From Thermoplasmata archaeon (GTDB lineage: Archaea; Thermoplasmatota; Thermoplasmata; Lutacidiplasmatales; UBA184), in the NCBI GenBank assembly GCA_027315455.1, contig DAHUXZ010000001.1:1-64000 (forward strand): a stretch of DNA of 64,000 bases. The letters run 5' to 3'. This document shows positions 39,881 to 48,133 of this stretch, piece by piece. Below the pieces are notes generated by a model. That model searched no databases, was not told where the DNA came from, and saw nothing but the letters and a program-made list of their open reading frames with translations. Position numbers and translations under genes: made by a program. Position 1 is the stretch's first letter. The number at the start of each line of letters is the position of its first letter.

Positions 39881-42292
39881 ATGGCCGCCGGAGCCGGGGC
39901 GGAGCGGCCGTTCATCGGCCGCCCCGAGGCCGTCGACGCGCTGCGTCGCCGCGGCGACGCCGCCCGGTCGGGGCGCGGCGGGTTCACCGTCGTCGAGGGG
40001 GAGGCCGGCGTCGGCAAGTCCGTCCTCGTCGCCGAGCTCGCCGCCGAGGGCCGGGGCAAGGGGATGCGGGTCCTTGTCGCTCGCGCCATCGCGCTCGACG
40101 ACCCGCCGCCGTTCCTGCTCGTCCGCGAGGCGCTCGCCAGCCGGGGGGCCCGCCCGGCGGCCGGGGACGCCCGGGAGGCGGTCGGTTCGATCGCCTTCGC
40201 CCCGTCGGCGGTCGTCGAGGACCTCGCCGAGGAGAGGACGGGGACCGCCGCGCGGAGCGGGGCGCTGTTCGAGGAGTCGCTCCTCGAACCGTTCGCCGGT
40301 CCGGCCGGGGGCGGGGCGGGCCGCGGCCCGCTCGTCGCCGCGTTCACCGCGGAGTTCCTGCGCCTCGCCGAAGGCGGCCCGGTCCTCGCGATATTCGAGG
40401 ACCTTCACCACGCGGACGAGGCGTCGCTCGACTGCCTCGCCCAGCTCATCCCCCAGACCGCGACGCACCCGATCTGGCTGGTCGGGACGCGGCTGCCGCT
40501 TCACCTCCTCGTCCCCGGCCGGCGTCCCCTCCTCGAGCGCCTCGAGCACGGCACCGATGCCGAGGTCGTCCGGCTCCGGCCGTTCACCCCCAGCGAGGCG
40601 GCCGAGTTCGTCCACGGCGAGCCGGGGGGCGAGAGCGCCCGGGACGAGGACGTGACGCGCTGGCACAGCCAGAGCGGGGGCAATCCATTGTTCCTCGAGC
40701 AGATCGTGCGGGTCCACCGCGAGCGCGGCAGCCCCCCCGCACCGACCCCCGAGCTCGGCGTCGGCGAGTACGCCGCCTACCTCGACCGGCAGGTCGCCGC
40801 CCTCGGGGAGGGGGCGGCCCGCGCCCTGGCCGTCGCGGCCGTCCTCGGCCGGGAGTTCCCCTTCGCCCTGCTCCTCGCGGCGAGCGGCGAGGACGAGGAG
40901 CGTCTCGCCGAGGCCGTCCAGGAGCTCGTCGCGCGGGGGCTGCTGCGCGAGCATCCGAACGAGGACCTCGAGTTCCGGCGCGACGACCTGCGCACCCACC
41001 TCTACTCGGCGATGACGGAGGCGCGGCGCCGGCTCCTCCACCGCCGGGCCGGTGAGGCGATCGAGTCGACCGGCGCCGCCGACCCCGCGACGGTCTACGC
41101 GCTCGCCCGGCACTTCTACCTCGGTCGGCTCGACGAGAAGGCGGCCCACTACAACCGGCTCGCGGCGGAGTTCGCCGCCCGGGCGTTCACGCCGCTCGTC
41201 GCGCGCCCCCACTTCGAGCGCGCGCTCGACTGCCAGCGCCGGCTCGCGGTCCGCGACCCCGTCGCCGAGCTCGAGACGACCCTTGACCTGGCCGTCCAGC
41301 TCGACCGCCTGGGCGAGCTCGAGGCGGCCGAGCGGACCCTCGCGGCGGCCATCCCGCCCCCGGACGACCCGGCGATCCCCCCGTCCCTGCGGGCCGCCGC
41401 CGTCGTCTATCTGGGGCGGATCCTGGGTGACCAGGGACGCTGGGAGGAGGTGGACCGCCTGACCGCCGAGCTGCGGAGCGCGCCACCGGCGGCCCTCGGG
41501 CTCGCGGCCCGGCTCGCCCTGTACCGCCTGCGCGGTGAGCTCGAGTACTACCGGGGCCGCTACCCGGAGTCGCTCGTCCAGCACGACATCGCCCTCGCGC
41601 TCGCCCGGGAGCACGGCGATCCCCGGGAGATCGCCCTCGAGACGGTCCGGAGGGCCAACGTCCTCGGGATGATCCCCGGCCGCCTTGACGAGGCGCTCGA
41701 CGGCTACCGGCGGGCGAGCGAGGCGCTCATCGAGCGGGGGGACCTCGGCGAGGCGTCGTTCGCGATGCTGTTCCTCGGCGTCGTCCTCAGCCAGCACGGA
41801 CGCAACGCGGACGGCCTCGCCGCGCTGACGGAGGCCCGCGACCTCGCCGACCGGTCCCACGACCTCCGCCGCCTCGGCTGGGCGCTGTTCAACATCGCCG
41901 ACCTCGAGCGCGAGGAGGGCCGTCTTTCGGAGGCCCGCACGGCGAACGCCGCCTCCCGCGAGATCCTCGCGCGGGTCGGCGACCGCTTCGGCCTCGCCCA
42001 GGCCGAGATCATCGCCGGGAAGATCCTCCTCGACTCGGGCGAGCTCGCGGAGGCCGAGGTGCCGCTGCTCGAGGCGTACCGTCTCGTCCGCGAGCTGCGC
42101 ACGACGGTCGATGAGATGGAGGTCGTCCTCCGTCTCGCCGAGCTCGCGCGCGCCCGGGGGGACCTCGCCGGCGCCCGCGCCCGGGTCGAGGAGCTGGAAC
42201 GGCAGGGGATCGAGCGGCTGCGGCCGGATCTCGCGCCGGAGTACCGCCGGCTCCTCGGGGGGCTGACGATGGGGGACGGGGAACGTGGGTAG
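39881..42292 (+). CDS. STAND-like ATPase with TPR repeats
   Basis: An 803-residue protein with an N-terminal AAA-type NTPase (about 10-290: IGRPEAVDALRRR, Walker A VEGEAGVGKSVLV, Walker B VLAIFEDLHHADEAS, and the sensor-like SGGNPLFLEQI) and a winged-helix-like middle, followed by about 400 residues of TPR-like helices (for example ESLVQHDIALALAREHG, EALDGYRRASEALIERG). This is the layout of LuxR/MalT-class and other signalling ATPases, but there is no C-terminal DNA-binding domain. A GATATAGA box (39851-39858) lies 26 nt before the ATG. nadC starts 8 bp inside its end. Ligand and target are unknown. Confidence 0.75.
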   Translation: MAAGAGAERPFIGRPEAVDALRRRGDAARSGRGGFTVVEGEAGVGKSVLVAELAAEGRGKGMRVLVARAIALDDPPPFLLVREALASRGARPAAGDAREAVGSIAFAPSAVVEDLAEERTGTAARSGALFEESLLEPFAGPAGGGAGRGPLVAAFTAEFLRLAEGGPVLAIFEDLHHADEASLDCLAQLIPQTATHPIWLVGTRLPLHLLVPGRRPLLERLEHGTDAEVVRLRPFTPSEAAEFVHGEPGGESARDEDVTRWHSQSGGNPLFLEQIVRVHRERGSPPAPTPELGVGEYAAYLDRQVAALGEGAARALAVAAVLGREFPFALLLAASGEDEERLAEAVQELVARGLLREHPNEDLEFRRDDLRTHLYSAMTEARRRLLHRRAGEAIESTGAADPATVYALARHFYLGRLDEKAAHYNRLAAEFAARAFTPLVARPHFERALDCQRRLAVRDPVAELETTLDLAVQLDRLGELEAAERTLAAAIPPPDDPAIPPSLRAAAVVYLGRILGDQGRWEEVDRLTAELRSAPPAALGLAARLALYRLRGELEYYRGRYPESLVQHDIALALAREHGDPREIALETVRRANVLGMIPGRLDEALDGYRRASEALIERGDLGEASFAMLFLGVVLSQHGRNADGLAALTEARDLADRSHDLRRLGWALFNIADLEREEGRLSEARTANAASREILARVGDRFGLAQAEIIAGKILLDSGELAEAEVPLLEAYRLVRELRTTVDEMEVVLRLAELARARGDLAGARARVEELERQGIERLRPDLAPEYRRLLGGLTMGDGERG

Positions 42293-43184
42293 GCCTCCGC
42301 CCCCCACGCCGCCCCCCTCCCCGCGCGAGGTCGCCGCCCTCGTGCGCCGGGCGCTCGCCGAGGACCGGGCCGGTCGCGACGTGACCTCCCGCGCGCTCGT
42401 GCGCGGGGACCGGCGCGCCGAGGGGATCCTCGAGTCGCAGGCCCGTGGGGTCTTCTCCGGCGCCGCCGTCGTGCGGGCCGTCGCCCACGCCGCCGGCCTC
42501 GCCGTCCGTGACCTCGCGCCGGACGGGGCCCGGGTGGCGCCGGGGAGCGAGGTCGCCCGGCTCGAGGGGAACGCCCGGCGCCTCCTGTCCGTCGAGCGGA
42601 CGCTGTTGAACTTCGTGATGCACCTTTCCGGCGTCGCGAGCGCGACGGCGCGCGCCGTGGCGGCGGCCGGGCCGTCGCTGCGCGTCTACGCGACGCGCAA
42701 GACGCTGCCCGGCCTGCGCGACCTGGAGAAGTCGGCCGTCCTCCACGGCGGCGGATGGCCCCATCGCCGCGACCTCTCGAGCGCGCTCCTCGTCAAGGGA
42801 AACCACCTCGCCCTCGTCCCGAACGCCGAGGCGCTCCCCCGGGCGCGGCGGGCCGCGCGGCGGGGCCACCGGCGACTCGAGGTCGAGGTCGGTTCCGTCG
42901 CCGAGGCGCTGGCCGCCGCCCGCGCCGGGGCCGACGCGCTCCTCCTCGACAACGTGGGACCCCGCCGCGCCCGAGCGATCGTCGTCGCGCTCGCGGCCGC
43001 CGGCCTGCGCCGACGCGTCTGGGTCGAGGTCTCCGGAGGCATCACGCCCCGGAGCGTCGCGCGCTACCGGGCCTGCGGCGCCGACGCGGCGAGCCTCGGG
43101 GCCCTCACCCACTCCGCTCCGGCCCTCGCCTTCCACCTCGTCGTCCGCCCCGCGCCGGCCGGCGGGCGCCGACGGACGGCTTAA
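42285..43184 (+). CDS. nadC: nicotinate-nucleotide diphosphorylase (carboxylating)
   Basis: Converts quinolinate and PRPP to nicotinate mononucleotide. The 299-residue protein begins with a Pro-rich tail, then EVAALVRRALAEDRAGRDVTS, the substrate-site SVERTLLNFVMHLSGVAS, the ATRKTLPGLRDLEK motif with catalytic Lys/Arg, LLVKGNHLAL and ALLLDNVGP. GTG 42285 overlaps the STAND-like gene by 8 bp. nadA follows after 37 bp, which completes the path from iminoaspartate to NaMN. No aspartate oxidase or dehydrogenase gene is next to them. Confidence 0.95.
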   Translation: MGRPPPPTPPPSPREVAALVRRALAEDRAGRDVTSRALVRGDRRAEGILESQARGVFSGAAVVRAVAHAAGLAVRDLAPDGARVAPGSEVARLEGNARRLLSVERTLLNFVMHLSGVASATARAVAAAGPSLRVYATRKTLPGLRDLEKSAVLHGGGWPHRRDLSSALLVKGNHLALVPNAEALPRARRAARRGHRRLEVEVGSVAEALAAARAGADALLLDNVGPRRARAIVVALAAAGLRRRVWVEVSGGITPRSVARYRACGADAASLGALTHSAPALAFHLVVRPAPAGGRRRTA

Positions 43185-43221
43185 GAGCGGTGTCCTCCTC
43201 GTACGTCGCGGAGGGGCGCGC

Positions 43222-44127
43222 ATGTCGCTCGAGGACGAGATCCGGCAGCTCAAGGAGGAGCGCCGGGCCGTGCTGCTCGCCCACAACTACCAGCGGCCCG
43301 AGGTCCAGGACCTCGCCGATTTCGTGGGCGACTCCCTGTATCTGTCGCGGAAGGCCGTCGAGGACGACCGCCCGGTGATCGTCTTTGCCGGGGTCCGCTT
43401 CATGGCCGAGACCGCGAAGATCCTCAACCCGAACAAGACCGTCCTCCTCCCCGACCTCCGGGCGGGGTGCGGCCTCGCCGACTCCATCACTGCCGAGCAG
43501 CTCCGCACGTGGAAGGAGGCCCATCCCGGCGCGGTGGTCGTCGCCTACATCAACACCTCGGCCGAGGTGAAGGCCGAGTCCGACTACTGCTGTACGAGCT
43601 CGAACGCGGTGAAGATCGTCAGCCAGATCCCCGCCGACCGGGAGATCCTGTTCCTGCCGGACATGTTCCTCGGCGACTACGTCCGCCGGCGGACCGGTCG
43701 CGCGATGCACCTGTGGGTCGGGGACTGCCCCGTGCACACCAAGATGCGCCCGGAGCAGGTCGACCACGCGCGGATCGAGCATCCGGGCGCGCCGATCGTC
43801 GCGCACCCGGAGTGCGGGTGCACGAGCCGGGTCCTCGAGAGCGTCGACCGGATCCTCTCGACGGACGGGATGCTTCGCTTCGCGGAGGAGACGCGCGCGC
43901 CCGAGGTCCTCGTCGCGACGGAGGTCGGGATCCTCCATCGGATGCGCCGCCTCAACCCGACGACGCGCTTTCTGCCGCTCGAGCCGGGGGCGATCTGCCC
44001 GTACATGAAGGAGACCGACCTTGCGGACATCCGCGACTCCCTCCGCCTCGGTCGATGGGTCATCGACGTCCCGCCGGCGACGGCCGACCGGGCGCGCCGG
44101 TCGCTCGAGCGGATGATCGCCGCGTAG
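43222..44127 (+). CDS. nadA: quinolinate synthase
   Basis: Condenses iminoaspartate and dihydroxyacetone phosphate to quinolinate using a [4Fe-4S] cluster. The 301 residues contain AHNYQRPEVQDLADFVGDS, the three cluster cysteines in LRAGCGLAD, WVGDCPVHTK region and HPECGCTSRVL, and MKETDLADIRDSL near the end. The length is the archaeal short form. A CTTAAG-type box at 43180-43185 gives a leader of about 13 nt that contains GGAGGGG close to the ATG. Confidence 0.96.
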   Translation: MSLEDEIRQLKEERRAVLLAHNYQRPEVQDLADFVGDSLYLSRKAVEDDRPVIVFAGVRFMAETAKILNPNKTVLLPDLRAGCGLADSITAEQLRTWKEAHPGAVVVAYINTSAEVKAESDYCCTSSNAVKIVSQIPADREILFLPDMFLGDYVRRRTGRAMHLWVGDCPVHTKMRPEQVDHARIEHPGAPIVAHPECGCTSRVLESVDRILSTDGMLRFAEETRAPEVLVATEVGILHRMRRLNPTTRFLPLEPGAICPYMKETDLADIRDSLRLGRWVIDVPPATADRARRSLERMIAA

Positions 44128-44136
44128 GGGCCGGGC

Positions 44137-44520
44137 CTAGCCCCGGAGCCCCGGAAGGATCGGGCCGAGGCCGTGGACGTAGTAGGCGTAGGCCGAGACG
44201 AACAGCAGTACCGCGGAGAGGAACAGCACTCCGATCGCGGTCCAGCTCGGCTTCGTGTGGAGGTAGAACCCGATCGACAGGGGGTTGACGCGGGTGCCGA
44301 GGAACGAGAACGCCGACAGGAGCAGGAAGACCCCGAACGCCACCGGGAGGAGCACCGAGACGGTCCCGAGGAGGAGACCGAGGAACAGGACCACGACGCC
44401 GACCGGGGCGGCCGCGTGGGAGCGACGCGCCACGACGGGCGCCTCGACCCGGTGGCGCGGGCGGGCGAGCCGGTGGGCCGACCGCTGATGCACGACCCTT
44501 TCCTCCCCGCCCGGGTACAT
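44137..44520 (-). CDS. small membrane protein, unknown function
   Basis: An unrecognised 127-residue protein. A basic N terminus of about 40 residues (HQRSAHRLARPRHRVEAPVV) is followed by two or three membrane segments (VGVVVLFLGLLLGTVSVLLP, FGVFLLLSAFSFLG and AIGVLFLSAVLLFVSAYAYY). The Arg/His-rich start suggests a cytoplasmic N terminus. It ends 9 bp after nadA, convergently. The ATG at 44520 reads MYPGGEER; a TATCTA box on the minus strand near 44575-44580 would give a leader of about 30 nt. Confidence 0.65.
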   Translation of the reverse strand: MYPGGEERVVHQRSAHRLARPRHRVEAPVVARRSHAAAPVGVVVLFLGLLLGTVSVLLPVAFGVFLLLSAFSFLGTRVNPLSIGFYLHTKPSWTAIGVLFLSAVLLFVSAYAYYVHGLGPILPGLRG

Positions 44521-44656
44521 GAACTGGTCGCTCCATCGGTGCCGGGGGTCGGCCGCCGGGCGCGGGACCGAAGGTAGATACGCCGGGCGGCCATCGACCC
44601 CGCGTCGCGGAGGGCGCGGGCGGGGGTCCCGATCCGCCGCGCCGAGCCCCCCGAAC

Positions 44657-45655
44657 GTGAACGTAACCAACGACCTCCTCCCCGCGATCGGCACCGGCGC
44701 GCTCCTCCTCCTTGTCGGGGCCGCCTTCCTCCTCCTCGGGGCCGTCGTCTTCGCGGGCTCGCCGCTCGCCTTCAGCGTGTGGGTCCTCCTTCTCGGAGGG
44801 CTGGTTCTCGCGAGCGGCCTCGCGATCGTGCTCGTCCAGCGCCGGCGCGCCGGCGCGCGCGCCGCCGTCTCTCGGCCGTCGCCCGTCCCGCCCGCAGCGG
44901 CCGCCCCGACTTTGGTCCTGCCGGCCGCGGTCCCCGCGGCGGCGTCGGCCCCCGCGGCCTCGCGCGGGGCGCTCGCCGCCCCGCGCGCCGTACAACGCGC
45001 CGCGGCCGTCGGTCGGCCACCCAGCGCCCCGCGGTCCGTCTCCACCTCGATCCCCGGCGCCTACCTCCAGTCGATCTCCCCCGGGCTCGACCTCTCCCCC
45101 TGGCCGGAGGCTCCCCCGCCGGTCGTCGCGGCCCTGCCGTTCTCGGCGGGGGTCCCGCGCAGCGGGCCGGAGGGGGCGGGGGAAGGGTCGGGTCGTGCCC
45201 CCGGCTCCGAGGCGGTGCTCGAGCTCGAGCTCGCCCGGTTGCGCGCGCGGGTCCGGGAGCTCGAGTCGCCCCGGCCCGCGGGGTCGCCGTTCCCGGCCGG
45301 CACTTCCGTCGCTCGGTCCGGAGCCGTGACGGCCCTGCCCCGGCCCGGGGCCGAGCCGCCCGCCCCCTCGAACCGGCCGTCGATCGGCGCGCGCGGCTGC
45401 GCCGGCTGCGGGCAGGGTCTCCCGACCGCCCGCGCTCCTCTCCTCTGCTGGGGGTGCGGCCGCGCGCTCTGCGCGGGGTGCTTCTGGCGCTACGGCCCCG
45501 GTCCCGGTCTCCATCGATGCCCCGACTGCCTCGCGAAGGCGTCCGGGGGCGCGGGCGACCCGGTGACGGGCCTCTCCGGAGGGCGCTCCGGGATCAGCCC
45601 CGTCCCCGGCGGGCGGCCCACGAGCGGGCCAGCTCCTCCGCCGGGCGGGCGTTGA
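44657..45655 (+). CDS. membrane protein with C-terminal RING/FYVE-like zinc finger
   Basis: A 332-residue protein with a modular layout. Two membrane segments open it (AIGTGALLLLVGAAFLLLGA and FSVWVLLLGGLVLASGLAIV). A 170-residue Ala/Pro-rich linker follows, then a short acidic-basic helix (EAVLELELARLRARVRELE), likely coiled coil. Near the C terminus four C-x2-C pairs are spaced as in double-zinc cross-brace fingers: CAGC, CWGC, CAGC and CPDC within about 40 residues. RING, FYVE or B-box-like function cannot be decided. GTG 44657 (reads MNVTNDLL) is the first start before the membrane segments. The end overlaps the polX gene by 62 bp. Confidence 0.7.
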   Translation: MNVTNDLLPAIGTGALLLLVGAAFLLLGAVVFAGSPLAFSVWVLLLGGLVLASGLAIVLVQRRRAGARAAVSRPSPVPPAAAAPTLVLPAAVPAAASAPAASRGALAAPRAVQRAAAVGRPPSAPRSVSTSIPGAYLQSISPGLDLSPWPEAPPPVVAALPFSAGVPRSGPEGAGEGSGRAPGSEAVLELELARLRARVRELESPRPAGSPFPAGTSVARSGAVTALPRPGAEPPAPSNRPSIGARGCAGCGQGLPTARAPLLCWGCGRALCAGCFWRYGPGPGLHRCPDCLAKASGGAGDPVTGLSGGRSGISPVPGGRPTSGPAPPPGGR

Positions 45656-47228
45656 GCACGGTCTCGGGCGCGGCCCAAGCGCGGCGCGCGAGACCGACCG
45701 CGAGGCGGTAGCGCTCCCACGCGGCCACCGGAACGTCGCCGGGCCCGAGGGCGAGCTGGGCTCCCGCCTCCACCGCCTGCCGGGCGAACGTGCTGTCGAG
45801 CCCTTCAGAGCCGGCCCCGGCCGTGACCTCGAACGCCACCGGGCGCGCCGCCGCGAGGGCAAGCCACGGCCGCAGGCGGTCCGGCTCGGCACCCGAGTCG
45901 ACCCCGGCGGCCAGGTGGGCGACGAGGAGGGGGCCGGCGGCGTCCCCCGGGGCGGACGCCGGCGGGACGGCGAGCCCGGCGGCCGGCCGGAGGACCCAGA
46001 AGTCCGCGCCCGGCGGCGGGCCGGTCGGGAAGCGCGCGGTCTCGATGCCGAGGAAGATGCGAGGCGCACCGGAGGACGGGCGCGGGAGTGCCGGTACCTC
46101 CCCGTCGGCCTCGGGCACGACGACCCCGAGGTACTCGAACCCCAGGCGGCGCGCGGCCCGGGCGGCATCGGGCAGCCCCCCGGTCCCTCCGAGGCGCTCG
46201 AGGTGGACGTGGAGCAATCCGCGCACGTCGGGCGCGTCGACGAGCGTCGGGAGGCGGCCCGCCTCGGCCGCCTCGATCTCGCCGTGGTCCTCCCGGATCT
46301 CCGCCGGTATCGTCGGGAGACCGAGGGCGGCGTAGACGTCGTCCTCCGTGGCCCCCGCGACGCGTTCCTCGCCGCGGAAGACGCCGTACTCGTTGACCTT
46401 GAGGCCCCGGTCGCGGGCCCGAGAACGGAGATGGACGTTGTGGTCCTTCGACCCGGTGAAGTACTGCAGCGCGGCCCCGAACGCCGCCGGCTCGACGACG
46501 CGCAGGTCGACCTGGAGCCCGTCGGACAGCTCGACCGTCTCCTTCGTCGGACCGCGCATCCTCACCGTCCGGACCTCGGGAAGGGCGCTGAACACCTCGA
46601 AGACGCGCTCGGGCCGCGTCGAGGTCGCGAGGATGTCGAGGTCCCCGACGGTCTCCCGGCGGCGGCGCAGGCTGCCCGCGACCTCGACCCGATCGACCGG
46701 GGCGCCGGTCCGGATCGCCGCGAGCAGCCCCTCGGCGACCCGCCAGGCGTCGACGAGCGGACGCCGCTTCGGCCCGCCGCCCACCTGTGCGAGCGCCGCG
46801 GAGAGGAGCGCGATCTTCCGTGGGCCGAACCCGGCGAGCCCGTCGAGACGGTGCGCGGCGAGCGCCGCCGCAAGCTCGCCGGGGCCCTCGATCCCGAGCT
46901 CGACCCAGAGGCGGCGCGCGGTCTTGGGGCCGAAACCGGGGAGGCGCATGATCTCGAGGAGGCCGGGCGGGACCTCCGAGCGGATCCGGTCGAGGAACGG
47001 GACCGCCCCGGTCCGGAGGTACTCCTCGATCTTCTCGGCGAGCGCCTCCCCCACCCCGGGGATCGCCCGCAGCTCGCCGCGGGCGGCGACGCCCGCGAGG
47101 TCCTCGGTGAGCGCTTCGAGCGACCGGGCGGCCCGGCGGTACGCCTCGGGCTTGAAGCGGACCCCCTGAAGGTCGAGGAGGTCGCCGATCTCGCGGAAGA
47201 TCGCGACGAGCTCGGTCGTCCCCGGCAT
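45594..47228 (-). CDS. DNA polymerase X family protein with degenerate PHP domain
   Basis: Repair polymerase of 544 residues. The N-terminal 8-kDa and fingers region has helix-hairpin-helix segments (AIPGVGEALAEKIEEYL, LPGFGPKTARRLW and GFGPRKIALL). The palm has EVAGSLRRRRETVGDLDILA with the catalytic D-x-D and VDLRVVEP with the third Asp, then FTGSKDHNVHLRSRA. The C-terminal PHP region, an exonuclease in bacterial PolX, is poorly kept: the usual D-x-H-x-H reads LLHVHLERLGG, and the later DH motif reads VVVPE. So exonuclease activity is doubtful. The ATG at 47228 reads MPGTTELVAIF. It overlaps the zinc-finger protein gene at its 3' end. Confidence 0.9.
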   Translation of the reverse strand: MPGTTELVAIFREIGDLLDLQGVRFKPEAYRRAARSLEALTEDLAGVAARGELRAIPGVGEALAEKIEEYLRTGAVPFLDRIRSEVPPGLLEIMRLPGFGPKTARRLWVELGIEGPGELAAALAAHRLDGLAGFGPRKIALLSAALAQVGGGPKRRPLVDAWRVAEGLLAAIRTGAPVDRVEVAGSLRRRRETVGDLDILATSTRPERVFEVFSALPEVRTVRMRGPTKETVELSDGLQVDLRVVEPAAFGAALQYFTGSKDHNVHLRSRARDRGLKVNEYGVFRGEERVAGATEDDVYAALGLPTIPAEIREDHGEIEAAEAGRLPTLVDAPDVRGLLHVHLERLGGTGGLPDAARAARRLGFEYLGVVVPEADGEVPALPRPSSGAPRIFLGIETARFPTGPPPGADFWVLRPAAGLAVPPASAPGDAAGPLLVAHLAAGVDSGAEPDRLRPWLALAAARPVAFEVTAGAGSEGLDSTFARQAVEAGAQLALGPGDVPVAAWERYRLAVGLARRAWAAPETVLNARPAEELARSWAARRGRG

Positions 47229-47266
47229 CGCCCCGAGGTAGGCCCTCCGGGGCAAAACCCCGCCGG

Positions 47267-48055
47267 CTACGGCGCGGCGGCCGCGCCGGCGTCGACCCAG
47301 AGCCGGTGCGCCGCGACCCGGAAGCCGAGCCGTTCGTACACGCGGCGCGCGGGGGTGTTCTCCGCGCGGACCCAGAGCCCCGCGGCGGCGCCGGTCGCGG
47401 CGGCGGTCCGGACGAGCGCCGCGGTCGTGGCGCCGGCAACCCCCCGGTTGCGGGCGTCGGGGGCGGTGAAGACGCCCCCGATCACCCAGATCCCGGGCAG
47501 CGTGACCTGGGCCCGGGCGACGCCCACCAGCCGCAGCCCCTCGAAGACGCCCCAGATGGGCTCGCGCTCCGGGTCGGCGGTGGCGTAGCTCGACGTGAGG
47601 GGCCCGATGTACTCCCGGGCGAGGTCCCGGAGCGCGTCGGTGTCGGCGGCGCGCAGCCGGCGGCAGCCCCTCGCGGTCGCGGGGACCGGCCCCGGTTCGC
47701 GCCGCATCCCGAGGAGAGGGTAGGTCGCGATCGGCCCGCGCGCGCGCCCGACCGCAGCCTCCGCCCCGGCCGGCACGACGGCGACGAACGGGCGCGGGGG
47801 GAGCGCCCCGGCGAGGAGGTCGTCGCCGTCCCCTCGCCCGATCCAGTGGACGACCGGGCTGCGCGGGTTCCCGAGCCAGACGAGGAGGTAGGCCCGCGGC
47901 GCCCCGTCCTCGATAAGACGGACGAACCGAACGCGGTCCGGGGCGTGCTCGAGGTCCCAGACGGAGAAGGCGTGGGTGAACGGGTCCCGCTGGGCCTGGG
48001 CCCGCAGCCACCCGCGGTCGATCCCCTCCTCGATACGGGCGGGACCGCCGGGCAT
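47267..48055 (-). CDS. GNAT-family N-acetyltransferase
   Basis: A 262-residue protein with a C-terminal GNAT domain: VARAQVTLPGIWVIGGVFTA, the acetyl-CoA loop ARNRGVAGATTAAL and the helix NTPARRVYERLGFRV. The N-terminal half (DPFTHAFSVWDLEHAP, AYLLVWLGNPRSPVVHWIG) resembles the non-catalytic half of tandem GNAT proteins such as FeeM- or GCN5-related two-domain forms. I chose ATG 48055 (MPGGPARIE) since a TAAGTA box at 48078-48084 lies 26 nt upstream; an earlier GTG at 48103 would precede that box. Substrate unknown. Divergent from the TIGR02757-like gene. Confidence 0.82.
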   Translation of the reverse strand: MPGGPARIEEGIDRGWLRAQAQRDPFTHAFSVWDLEHAPDRVRFVRLIEDGAPRAYLLVWLGNPRSPVVHWIGRGDGDDLLAGALPPRPFVAVVPAGAEAAVGRARGPIATYPLLGMRREPGPVPATARGCRRLRAADTDALRDLAREYIGPLTSSYATADPEREPIWGVFEGLRLVGVARAQVTLPGIWVIGGVFTAPDARNRGVAGATTAALVRTAAATGAAAGLWVRAENTPARRVYERLGFRVAAHRLWVDAGAAAAP

Positions 48056-48077
48056 GTCGTCCGATAGCGGCGGACCG

Positions 48078-48111
48078 TACTTACGGGGTCGCCCCGGGGG
48101 CAACCCTTAAC
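48078..48111. promoter_or_regulatory. back-to-back promoter boxes
   Basis: GTAAGTA on the minus strand (48078-48084) serves ATG 48055, and CTTAAC on the plus strand (48106-48111) serves GTG 48134. Each is 25-26 nt from its start, so both genes are probably leaderless. Confidence 0.55.
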
Positions 48112-48133
48112 CCCGGGTCGCCCTCCGCACGGC

